A stretch of 64,000 nt of DNA from Cichorium intybus (lineage: Eukaryota; Streptophyta; Magnoliopsida; Asterales; Asteraceae), in the NCBI GenBank assembly GCA_023525715.1, contig CM042014.1, positions 17,091,563 to 17,155,562 of the forward strand. The letters run 5' to 3'. The position numbers and the translations under genes are program-made. Every line of letters begins with the position of its first letter. The stretch's first letter is position 1. This document shows positions 22,655 through 32,052 of the stretch, in pieces. Under the pieces are notes generated by a model, which did not search any database, was not told the origin of the DNA, and saw nothing but the letters and a program-made list of their open reading frames with translations.

Positions 22655-25600
22655 ATGCCAAGATCTTCACGAACAGGTACGCCTCTTGAACTTGATTCGG
22701 AGATTGAGAAAACCGCGAAAAGGCTAAGGAAGCAAGCTAAACTTCGCAAGAAGCAGCAAACTTCCCAAACCGCTTCTTCATCAAACCCTCCTATCATAGA
22801 CATTTGGCAAGACCTTTCTTCATCCGAAACAGAAACAGAATCCGAATCAGATAACAACGTCCCACATACACCTCCCTCTCAAACAAACCATACTCCTATG
22901 GCCGAAAATCCACCTCAAGAGCGAACACTTCGCCAATGGGCAACCCAAGATGTTACCCAACAACCTCTATGCATAACTTACCCGCACATGACGAACTTCG
23001 AATTGAAATCTGGGCTCATTCATTTACTACCTCAATTTCGGGGAGTAGAAAATGAAGACCCGCATAAATTTTTGAAAGAATTTCACGTCGTATGTGTAGG
23101 AATGAAACCACATGATGTCTCGGAAGACCAAATCAAGTTAAGGGCACTCCCCTTTTCATTGCTAGACTCAGCCAAAGAATGGTTATATGACCTACCACCG
23201 GGGTCGGTCACAACATGGAATGGTCTTGCAAGGTTATTCCTTGACAAATATTTTCCGGAGACGAAAGCTTCAAGTCTGAGAAGGGAAATAATTGGTATCA
23301 AGCAAGGGAAGAGAGAAGCTTTACATACGTATTGGGAACGATTCAAAAAGTTGTGTGCCCGATGCCCGCAACACGGTATTTCCGATTACCAATTGTTCCG
23401 ATATTTTTGTGAAGGCCTAACACCAATGGAGAGACGTTTGATAAACGCCTCAAGTGGAGGCTCTTTAATCGATCAAACACCAACCCAAATAAGAGCATTG
23501 ATCGAGAAAATGGCGGAAGAGTCCAAACATACTCAAGGAGAGGACGAATGGTATGTAGATCCACCACGAGGAGTAAAAGAGGTAAACACTCCTTATCTTG
23601 AAAATCAAATTTCTGAACTAACCAAAGCTGTGATGCAACTAACAAAAGAAAAAGGAGTTGAACCAACGGTTAGAGCATGTGGAATTTGCTTGCAACACGG
23701 ACACCCAACTGACATGTGTCCCGAGTTACAAGATGATCAAGAGCAAGCAAAGGCAATGGGGGGATTTACCGGGCAAAATCAGAGACAGTTTGATCAACCT
23801 CGGAGCAACCAAAATTGGAACTACCAGTCCAATCAAAACCGTAACCAATACCAGGAGAGACCAAAACAATACTATCAAAACCCTCCACCACAAAATACAG
23901 CAAGCACGAGCATGTCCTTGGAAGACATTGTGAAAAGTCTAGCCACAAGCACGCATTCATTTCAGCAAGAAACAAGGGCTAGTATCAAGAACCTGGAGCA
24001 ACAAATGGCTCAACTAGCCACTTCTGTCAACAAGATGGAATCTCAAGGTAAGTTACCCTCTCAATCTCAAGAAAATCCCAAACATAATGTAAATGCTGTT
24101 ACTTTAAGAAGTGGGAAAAGCTATGAAGGACCAAGCTTGTCAAAAGAAAGACAAAGAGAGATAGAAATCGAAGACGATACCGTTTCAAGAAGCGAAGCTC
24201 CGAAGGAACCATCCAAAGTTGAGGTAAAAATCACTCCTCCTCCTTTTCCATCTAGACTTAAAAACACAAAGAAAGAAAAGGAAAATCAAGAAATTATGGA
24301 CATGTTTCGGAAAGTTGAAGTAAATATTCCTTTACTAGATGCAATCAAACAAATTCCTAGATATGCCAAATTTCTTAAAGAACTTTGTACCTCCAAAAAG
24401 AAACTAAAAGAAAGCGGAACTGTTACAGTCGGTGAAAACATCTCGGCTGTTTTGCAAAAACGATTACCAAAAAAATGTAAAGATCCGGGTGTTTTTACTG
24501 TTCCATGTAAAATGGGAAATCTCTACATTCCAAAAGCCATGCTAGATCTTGGTGCTTCAATTAATGTCCTGCCTTACTCTATTTTTAAATCACTAAAAGT
24601 AGGACCATTAATAAGCACCGGGGTAATAATTCAACTTGCCGATCGCTCGATAGTACACCCCAAAGGTGTATTAGAGGACGTTTTGGTACAAGTTAATGAA
24701 CTAGTATTTCCCGTCGACTTTTACGTTTTGGATATGGGTGGAGACGAAACATCAAATTCTTGTTCTATACTCTTGGGAAGACCTTTCATGAGCACCGCAA
24801 GAACAAAAATTGATGTTTTCAATGGAACGCTTTCCATGGAATTTGATGGAGAAATCATAAATTTCAATATCTTTGATGCTATGCGTTATCCACAAACCGT
24901 TTCGTCTTTAAATTTTCTTGATGTAATCAACCCATTAGTTGAAGAATGTTTCGAATTGTCTAACACCGATTTATTAGCTCTAGTCTTAAATAAAAATTTA
25001 GACAAGGAGAAGACAAAGGAGCTTATCGAGAAATTCGATCTAAGTCAAGAAATCTTGGAAATCGCATCATACCTAGACCACCAAAAGAAAGCCAGGTATG
25101 ATTTGCCAAAAGTGCCATTACAAATTTCTAACGAAAAACTTCTTCCTTCCATTTCACAGGCACCAAAGTTGGAATTAAAAGATCTCCCCAACCATTTGAA
25201 GTACATGTACTTGGGAGAAAAGGATACCTTACCGATCATCATTTCCAACAAACTGTCTGAAGAAGAAGAAAAAGAATTGATGGGATTGCTAAAGAACTAC
25301 AAAGAAGCTTTCGGCTGGACAATAGCCGACATCAAAGGACTTAGCCCATCGATGTGCATGCACAAGATTTTCATGGAGGATGAGTACAAGCCGTCAAGAG
25401 AAGCCCAGAGACGACTCAATCCACCCATGATGGAGGTGGTCAAAAAGGAGATTCTTAAGCTATTAGACGCAGGAATGATTTACCCAATATCAGACAGCAA
25501 GTGGGTAAGTCCAATCCTGGTTGTCCCAAAGAAGACCGGAATCACGGTGACAGAAAACAAGCAAGGTGAGATGGTACCCACCCGTGTGCAAAACGGGTGG

Positions 25601-28069
25601 CGTGTTTGTATTGATTACCGAAAGTTAAACTCTTCTACTCGTAAAGATCATTTCCCACTACCCTTTATCGACCAAATGTTGGAAAGGTTAGCGGGAAAAA
25701 CTCATTATTGTTGTCTAGATGGATATTCAGGTTTTCACCAAATACCCATTGCACCGGAAGATCAAGAGAAAACAACGTTCACATGCCCCTTTGGCACGTT
25801 TGCGTACCGGCGGATGCCTTTTGGGCTTTGCAATGCCCCCGCCACATTCCAAAGGTGCATGATGAGTATCTTCTCCGAGTATGTTGAAGAGATTATAGAA
25901 GTGTTTATGGATGATTTTACTGTGTATGGAAATTCGTTTAAAGAGTGCTTAAATAATTTGACAAAAATTTTGAAAAGATGCATTGAAACCAATTTGGTTT
26001 TAAATTACGAAAAATGTCATTTTATGGTTGACCAAGGACTCATAATAGGACACGTTGTTTCAGCAAAAGGTTTAGAGGTAGATAAAGCAAAAATTGATGT
26101 TATTAAAACTCTACCCTACCCAAAATGTGTCCGAGAGGTCCGTTCTTTTCTTGGTCATGCAGGTTTTTATAGGAGGTTCATCAAAGATTTTTCAAAGATC
26201 TCAAGACCGATGTGCGAACTTCTACAAAAAGACGTAGAGTTTGAATTTTCTGACGCATGCAAGCAATCCTTTGAAACTTTGAAGAACCTGTTGGTAAGCA
26301 CACCCATCATTCAACCGCCAGATTGGAGTCTACCATTCGAGATTATGTGCGATGCAAGTAATCACGCGGTAGGGGCGGTGTTGGGGCAAAAGAAGGATAA
26401 AGTACCCCACGTCATTTACTACGCTTCGAAAACATTGGACCCCGCTCAAAGCAATTATTCAACAACAGAGAAGGAGCTTCTTGCCATTTTATTTGCTTTG
26501 GAAAAATTCCGACAATATTTATTGGGAACTAAAGTCATTGTTTTTTCTGACCATGCAGCGTTAAAGTATTTGATGACAAAGAAAGATGCGAAGCCTAGGC
26601 TCATTCGTTGGGTCCTACTACTTCAAGAGTTCGATCTGGAAATCAGGGATAAAAGCGGAAAGCAAAACTTAGTTGCAGACCATCTAAGTAGAATCATCAA
26701 CAATGAAGATCCAACCCCGCTAAATGATTCATTTCCAGATGAACAGCTGCTTACCAACCAGTCAATCACGCCATGGTATGCTGACATGGTAAACTATTTG
26801 GTCACCAAAAATTTCCCTTCAGACTACACTCGAGCTCAGAAGGACAAACTGAAGAAAGATTCAAAACATTATGTGTGGGATGAGCCTTACTTATGGAAAT
26901 TTTGTCCCGACCAAATCATAAGGAGATGCGTAGATCTCCGTGAGGTACACTCTATTCTAAACTTCTGTCATGCTGAAGCCTGTGGAGGGCATTTTGGTCC
27001 TAAAAGAACGGCCCATAAGGTCCTTGAATCCGGATTTTATTGGCCCACTATTTTTGCCGATGCTTATAAGTTTTGCAAATCTTGCGAGCAATGTCAAAAA
27101 GTTGGAAACCTTAGACCGAGGGACCAAATGCCACTAACCTCCATACTCTTCTGCGAAATATTTGATGTATGGGGTATAGATTTCATGGGCCCGTTTCCGT
27201 CATCATTTGGAAATATATACATAATTCTAGCTGTGGATTATGTCTCTAAATGGGTAGAGGCAAAAGCCACACGGACTAATGATTCCAAAGTAGTTGCAGA
27301 TTTTATAAAAGCCAACATATTTAGTCGATTTGGAATGCCAAGAGCTTTTATAAGTGATCGAGGATCACATTTCTGCAACCGAACGATAGAGGCGCTCTTC
27401 AAGAAATACGGAGTCCTACATCGAGTTTCCACCGCTTACCATCCTCAAACAAATGGACAAGCCGAGATATCCAATCGAGAAATCAAGTCCATCTTAGAAA
27501 AGACGGTAAGTACGAGCCGTAAGGATTGGAGTATCCGTTTAGACGATGCTCTTTGGGCATACCGCACCGCATATAAAACACCAATCGGTATGTCTCCTTA
27601 CCGTCTTGTATTTGGAAAAGCATGCCATTTACCGGTTGAAATTGAACACAAAGCGTATTGGGCCATCAAACGCTTAAATCAAAATTTTGTAGATAATGGA
27701 ATTCATAGGAAACTTCAGATCCAAGAATTGGAAGAAATAAGAAACGAATCCTATGAAAATTCTAAAATCTACAAAGAAAAGACCAAAGCCTTCCATGACA
27801 AAGTCAATACACGGAAAAGCTTTGAGATTGGCCAAAAAGTGTTACTTTTTCAATCCCGTCTGAAACTTTTTCCAGGAAAACTTCAGTCCCGATGGTTGGG
27901 ACCTTTCATTGTAACTAATATTTCTACTTATGGTGTAGTAGAAATAAGAAGCGATACAACTGGAAAGATTTTTAAAGTAAATGGCCACCGGCTAAAACCT
28001 TTCTACGAAAATTTCGTCGAGCAAAACGTTGAAGACGAAAAGTTAGACGAGCCGGCCCGCTCCCAATAG
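22655..28069 (+). CDS. Athila gag-pol polyprotein, 1804 aa, uninterrupted
   Basis: One frame encodes the capsid and replication enzymes. Gag has a retrotransposon capsid region near 125-260 and a CCHC zinc knuckle from residue 342 (C-x2-C-x4-H-x4-C). The aspartic protease motif DLGAS is near 630. Reverse transcriptase spans about 930-1160 with the catalytic FMDDF near 1083. RNase H starts near 1230 with 'MCDAS'. Integrase has the zinc-binding His/Cys region from about 1440 and the DDE core from about 1508 ('IDFMGP', 'ISDRG', 'NGQAEISNREIK'). No chromodomain is seen, in line with Athila. All catalytic motifs are present and there is no stop or frameshift, so the copy may be competent. The start at 22655 lies 22 bp past the primer site and is the first in-frame ATG. 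Confidence 0.95.
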   Translation: MPRSSRTGTPLELDSEIEKTAKRLRKQAKLRKKQQTSQTASSSNPPIIDIWQDLSSSETETESESDNNVPHTPPSQTNHTPMAENPPQERTLRQWATQDVTQQPLCITYPHMTNFELKSGLIHLLPQFRGVENEDPHKFLKEFHVVCVGMKPHDVSEDQIKLRALPFSLLDSAKEWLYDLPPGSVTTWNGLARLFLDKYFPETKASSLRREIIGIKQGKREALHTYWERFKKLCARCPQHGISDYQLFRYFCEGLTPMERRLINASSGGSLIDQTPTQIRALIEKMAEESKHTQGEDEWYVDPPRGVKEVNTPYLENQISELTKAVMQLTKEKGVEPTVRACGICLQHGHPTDMCPELQDDQEQAKAMGGFTGQNQRQFDQPRSNQNWNYQSNQNRNQYQERPKQYYQNPPPQNTASTSMSLEDIVKSLATSTHSFQQETRASIKNLEQQMAQLATSVNKMESQGKLPSQSQENPKHNVNAVTLRSGKSYEGPSLSKERQREIEIEDDTVSRSEAPKEPSKVEVKITPPPFPSRLKNTKKEKENQEIMDMFRKVEVNIPLLDAIKQIPRYAKFLKELCTSKKKLKESGTVTVGENISAVLQKRLPKKCKDPGVFTVPCKMGNLYIPKAMLDLGASINVLPYSIFKSLKVGPLISTGVIIQLADRSIVHPKGVLEDVLVQVNELVFPVDFYVLDMGGDETSNSCSILLGRPFMSTARTKIDVFNGTLSMEFDGEIINFNIFDAMRYPQTVSSLNFLDVINPLVEECFELSNTDLLALVLNKNLDKEKTKELIEKFDLSQEILEIASYLDHQKKARYDLPKVPLQISNEKLLPSISQAPKLELKDLPNHLKYMYLGEKDTLPIIISNKLSEEEEKELMGLLKNYKEAFGWTIADIKGLSPSMCMHKIFMEDEYKPSREAQRRLNPPMMEVVKKEILKLLDAGMIYPISDSKWVSPILVVPKKTGITVTENKQGEMVPTRVQNGWRVCIDYRKLNSSTRKDHFPLPFIDQMLERLAGKTHYCCLDGYSGFHQIPIAPEDQEKTTFTCPFGTFAYRRMPFGLCNAPATFQRCMMSIFSEYVEEIIEVFMDDFTVYGNSFKECLNNLTKILKRCIETNLVLNYEKCHFMVDQGLIIGHVVSAKGLEVDKAKIDVIKTLPYPKCVREVRSFLGHAGFYRRFIKDFSKISRPMCELLQKDVEFEFSDACKQSFETLKNLLVSTPIIQPPDWSLPFEIMCDASNHAVGAVLGQKKDKVPHVIYYASKTLDPAQSNYSTTEKELLAILFALEKFRQYLLGTKVIVFSDHAALKYLMTKKDAKPRLIRWVLLLQEFDLEIRDKSGKQNLVADHLSRIINNEDPTPLNDSFPDEQLLTNQSITPWYADMVNYLVTKNFPSDYTRAQKDKLKKDSKHYVWDEPYLWKFCPDQIIRRCVDLREVHSILNFCHAEACGGHFGPKRTAHKVLESGFYWPTIFADAYKFCKSCEQCQKVGNLRPRDQMPLTSILFCEIFDVWGIDFMGPFPSSFGNIYIILAVDYVSKWVEAKATRTNDSKVVADFIKANIFSRFGMPRAFISDRGSHFCNRTIEALFKKYGVLHRVSTAYHPQTNGQAEISNREIKSILEKTVSTSRKDWSIRLDDALWAYRTAYKTPIGMSPYRLVFGKACHLPVEIEHKAYWAIKRLNQNFVDNGIHRKLQIQELEEIRNESYENSKIYKEKTKAFHDKVNTRKSFEIGQKVLLFQSRLKLFPGKLQSRWLGPFIVTNISTYGVVEIRSDTTGKIFKVNGHRLKPFYENFVEQNVEDEKLDEPARSQ

Positions 28070-28121
28070 TCAAATTTTGGGAGCCATGCGTCGAGCCAAC
28101 GACGTTAAACAAGTGCGCTAA

Positions 28122-28137
28122 CCGGGAGGCAACCCGG
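28122..28137 (+). other. Conserved-looking hairpin after gag-pol
   Basis: CCGGGAGGCAACCCGG can form a 5-bp stem (CCGGG/CCCGG) with the loop AGGCAA, 52 bp after the gag-pol stop. I recall a similar GGGAGGCAACCC motif after pol in other plant Athila elements. Its role is unknown; an RNA structure in the genomic transcript is likely. Confidence 0.5.
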
Positions 28138-28294
28138 GGGTATTTTTGTCATTTTTTAAAAGTGTGAATTTTTGTATTTTTATAATTTTTCTGTATATAA
28201 CTTTCAATTACCTACTTGAGGAAACGATCGGAATCGAAAACGGACTACCGAGGCTTAAGATACGAAAAACGAAAAATGAAAAATTGGTCAGTAT

Positions 28295-28433
28295 GTTACA
28301 CGACCGTGTAACGTTTACCCTTGAAAGTTACACGGCCGTGTAACTTCAAAATATGGTAAAAATTGGTTTTGGTCAATATACAACATTACACGACCGTGTA
28401 AGTTTTGTAGCTTAAGTTACACGGCCGTGTAAC
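28295..28433. promoter_or_regulatory. Two internal palindrome pairs before the env-like frame
   Basis: Pair 1 is GTTACACGACCGTGTAAC (28295-28312) and GTTACACGGCCGTGTAAC (28327-28344). Pair 2 is ATTACACGACCGTGTAAG (28385-28402) and GTTACACGGCCGTGTAAC (28416-28433). The sequence, order (GACCG centre first, GGCCG second) and 13-14 bp spacing match the LTR pairs. The surrounding sequence is otherwise unlike the LTR. Confidence 0.7.
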
Positions 28434-28467
28434 TTAAGCCGAGGGTAATTTGGTCAATTTCGCACAC

Positions 28468-28475
28468 TATATAAG
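28468..28475 (+). promoter_or_regulatory. Candidate TATA box of an internal promoter
   Basis: TATATAAG lies 35 bp after the last internal palindrome and about 510 bp before the env-like start at 28979. Between them a GT-AG intron is possible (donor near 28611, acceptor near 28749). Together with the palindromes this looks like a separate promoter for the env-like frame. Confidence 0.45.
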
Positions 28476-28753
28476 CCGAACACCTGATTTCTTTCACTTC
28501 AAAGCTGCGATTTTTCTCCTCTTGCCCACTGCCGAGTCCGATAGCTTCAAGGATAAATTCTAATTTCTCAATTTCTCTTCCAATTGCTTGTTGATTTCTT
28601 AAATTCCAAAGGTTAGTTCCATTAATTCTCATCTTTTCCTTCATTTTGAGCACGAGAAACAACATTTTCCATGGTGAAATTCGGAATTTCTTGAAACCCT
28701 AGAAAATGAGGGTTTCGAATTTTAGTGCTAAATTGTTGATATTGTTTAGGTTC

Positions 28754-28764
28754 AAGCTTGGGGA
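28754..28764 (+). other. First internal AAGCTTGGGGA, polypurine-like
   Basis: The word is identical to the one next to the 3' LTR (32038-32048). It occurs in the leader before the env-like frame. Confidence 0.5.
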
Positions 28765-28978
28765 AGGCAAGAATAGGAGAAATCAAGAACAAACCACCAT
28801 TGTGCAAGCTTCAATTTGGTACATTCTTTCCAAAACTCAAATTTTGCATAATTTTTGATTTTTGGCTAGATAATTGGTTCTTGGATTTGAATTGTGAAAC
28901 CTTTGGTTTAATTTTGTGTGTTTTATTGTTTGAGTGTTGTTTTTGTTCAAATTTCTTTGTTAAAAATTATAAAAATAT

Positions 28979-30463
28979 ATGGCATCATCGTCCCGTACCT
29001 ACTCTAGGGGTAATAAAAGGCAAATCGTATACTCGGCCTCTAGTGGCTCTTCTGATGAGGAGCCCGAACAGCAGGACTTTGATATGGGCGATGCGGGTAT
29101 CGCATTCATGAACGATGCCTAAGAGGCCCGCTTTTATAACTTCTTGGAACGAATTGGGCAAGCCCAAAAATTCGTAGACGTCCCAACTTTGCGAGACTTG
29201 CACATAGAGGCAGGAGTACGCAAACTCCTGTCCAATATTGGCTGGGAAGGGTTGATGAATATAAGCGAGAAAAGCTATTCCAACCCCACTATCGAATTTT
29301 TATCATCTGTCGAATTTAACGTTCATACAACAGTTTTGTCCTTTAGAATGTTCAACAGGTCTCACCAAATCACACAAAACCAATTGTGTGAACTTATTGG
29401 CACACCGGTCGCCAACACTTATGACCAAAGAGGCAAACTGAACAAACTGTTCCACCGGGAAGTTGGCAATTTCTGGACCAGAATTTCCACAGAAAACTTC
29501 TACCGTCCCAGTAATGCCAAAGCCTCCAGCATCATCCACCCCGTCCTCAAAGTCACCCACCGCATCAATGCTTCTATCTTCTTCCCACAAGAAGAAATAA
29601 GCAAGGCCGGTCTAAATGAACTTGAGCTTCTCTACTGCATGATTAATCCAGGGCCTAAAACCCCAAATTTTGGATCCTGGATCATGTACAAACTACTTAA
29701 ACTAAGTAGAAGTTCATCTGGCCAGCTGCATTGCGGTGGCATTATCACTTTAATAGCCAAACATCCAGCTCTGGGCATCAGATTTCCTGATAACCTTGAG
29801 ATAGTCAGAGGTGAGCGACACCTCACATCTGATGTTCTTGAGGGTATGAGGTTATTTCGACGCCCCGAATCAGACGAAATATGGCAAGCCGACGGACGCG
29901 ACTACCTGCGGGTGAACAACAGAAATGCCCGAATCCTACGATTAGCCAACCCTGTCTCCACCACAAATTGGAAGCCTCCTTCCAACATGGGCCTACAACT
30001 ACCCGCTCCCAACCTACCCCCTCGAGAGCCCAGCCCACCACCGAGACAGCCCCAAGAGCCCGGCCCTTCAAGCTCTGCTAGCTCATTTCCTCCAGAGCAC
30101 AGTCTTTACATGGAGCAATTTTCTAGCATTAACTCCCAGCTTGCGGATCTTCGCCTTGATTATCAAGGCATCTATGATAATCTTGGTGAGATTGATACAC
30201 ACCAAATGGAGCTGCGCCAAGACTTTGAGCAGTTTAGAGAGAACCAATATAAACATAACCAAGATGTTATGTCTATACTCTCTGACATACAAAGATCCGT
30301 TGCCTTCAACCCATGGCAACAGCAGCAACCACTACAGCCACCGCAACAACAGCAGCCAGGCAACCAACCACCCCCGCCCCCTCAATTCCCACCTTACCCG
30401 TATTTCCCACCATACCCATACCCTCCATTTCCGCCACGGGGACCCTTCCCCGACCCTCAGTAG
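28979..30463 (+). pseudogene. Athila env-like (ATHILA ORF family) frame with one early stop
   Basis: A frame opens with ATG at 28979 and runs 47 codons to a TAA at 29120-29122. The same frame then stays open to the TAG at 30461-30463. The next ATG (29144) gives 439 aa. The central part has blocks such as 'FNRSHQITQNQLCELIGTP', recalling the ATHILA ORF protein family that lies after pol. The C-terminal third is rich in Pro and Gln and ends in repeated 'YPYFPPYPYPPFPP'. No signal peptide or convincing membrane helix is seen, so 'envelope' is a positional label. The stop may be one substitution, or translation may start at 29144. Confidence 0.7.
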
Positions 30464-32037
30464 GTTGTTTCTTTCTTTCTCCTTCCCTAATGCATTGTGG
30501 ACACTGCTTTTATTTTAAGCTTGGGGATGGGGGAATAAATCCCTTTATTCAAAAAAAAAAAAAAAAAATTTAAAAAAAAAACAACAAAAATTCAAAAAAA
30601 AAAATATTTTATTTCTTGCATTTATTTTAAACTTTTGCATGCATTTTTGTTATCTCTTACTTCTCACCTATGTGACACCTTTAAATTGCAACTATAATAC
30701 ATCTCATAGTTAAACTTCTTGTATTTTTGTCCCCTATCTACATGCAACATCACCATCTTTTGAAACTTTAGATCTTCATTAGGAACTTCTTTTTATTAAT
30801 TTTTTAGCATAGATACGATTGGGAGAATTATAAAACACACATGAAATTGAATCAAAATTATTCTAGCAAAGGATGCTTTATTCACCCGTGAGTTCATCAA
30901 TGTGTGTAATCGACTAGGAGAAATACTATGGAAGTTGCACTAGTTCCCCCTCATGACCATGCATTTGCATATTGTCTATTAAACATAAGGTTTATCTCAA
31001 AATCGCGATTTTCTAAAATCATGGATAAAAATCTTATTTTCTATATTTGTTTTTAGTTTTTGTGTGGTAGTATGTGTCATATGACCTTGTTTATATTATT
31101 TTGGTCATTAGTGTATTTAAATTTTTATTATTACAAAAATATCATAAAAATTATTGTCTAATCATTTTAGCAAAATTTTGTGAAAATGTTTTTATGGTGA
31201 AAATCCAGAAATCATTTCACTTGGTTCTAAAAGATTGGTCTAAAAAAAAAAAAAAAAAAAATCGAACCAAGTGATCACTCAAGTCATTTAAAGTGAAAAT
31301 TTTCTACAAAAATACAATAAAAACGATTACTTGTTTTGAAAGCCTCCTCCTATTTGCTTTCAACAACTAAATCCAATTTTGGTTTAGTTAAAAACTTCAT
31401 TGACCATGTTTTAAAAATTCTTCATACATCTTTGGTCAAGATGAAGTTCAAAAGATTTGGTTGTCTCGGTCGTCTAGGTATCTATCATTTGTAAATAGGA
31501 ATTGAGTTGTAAATTTTTGTCCCTCTGTTTTGAAAAATCATGTGTTTAGTAAATAAATATGCAAATGAGGTCGGTTGGAGGACTTGAGCAAAGTCAACTT
31601 AGTATAAGCTTCCTAGATTCGATATCCGAGCGCCCCTCCTATAAATATGAGTGTTTATAGCCAAATCTTGAAAATGGAACTTGCAAGGTCACGCATCTTG
31701 TGACATGAGTGAATAAACACGAGAGGAGTGAACAATTGTGAGCACATCCTTTGCTTGCGAGACGCTTTGAATAACGAGTGAAGGTTTCATGTGTGAGTTT
31801 ATATTTTGTCCCAACATGCGTATGCTAAGTAATTGATAAAAATTTGTTCCTTTTAATGGTCTTTTGTTTTGAATAGATGGTCTAACTTATATGTGTGTAG
31901 GGTCCAAATTGACATGATTTTTTAGTTATGATTGATGTTGTCTTGGTTGCTACCTAGGGTGTCTATTCTTTTTATACTTTGTAGTTTGTTTTCCACATTG
32001 TTTAGATCCTTGTTTTCCTTGAGGACAAGAAAAGTCT
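30464..32037 (+). other. Athila non-coding region before the 3' LTR
   Basis: This 1.6-kb stretch holds A runs (30549-30610, 31243-31260), a second AAGCTTGGGGA word at 30517-30527 followed by ATGGGGGAAT, and no long frame. Long non-coding regions in this place are usual in Athila. Confidence 0.6.
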
Positions 32038-32052
32038 AAGCTTGGGGATATT
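32038..32052 (+). other. Polypurine tract region of the Athila element
   Basis: AAGCTTGGGGATATT directly precedes the TGTTAGG start of the 3' LTR. This is the position where plus-strand DNA synthesis is primed. Confidence 0.8.

Noticed and set aside
28758..29111. 117-codon plus-strand frame before the env-like ORF
   Set aside because: It is in a different phase, crosses a possible intron and overlaps the better supported frame starting at 28979.
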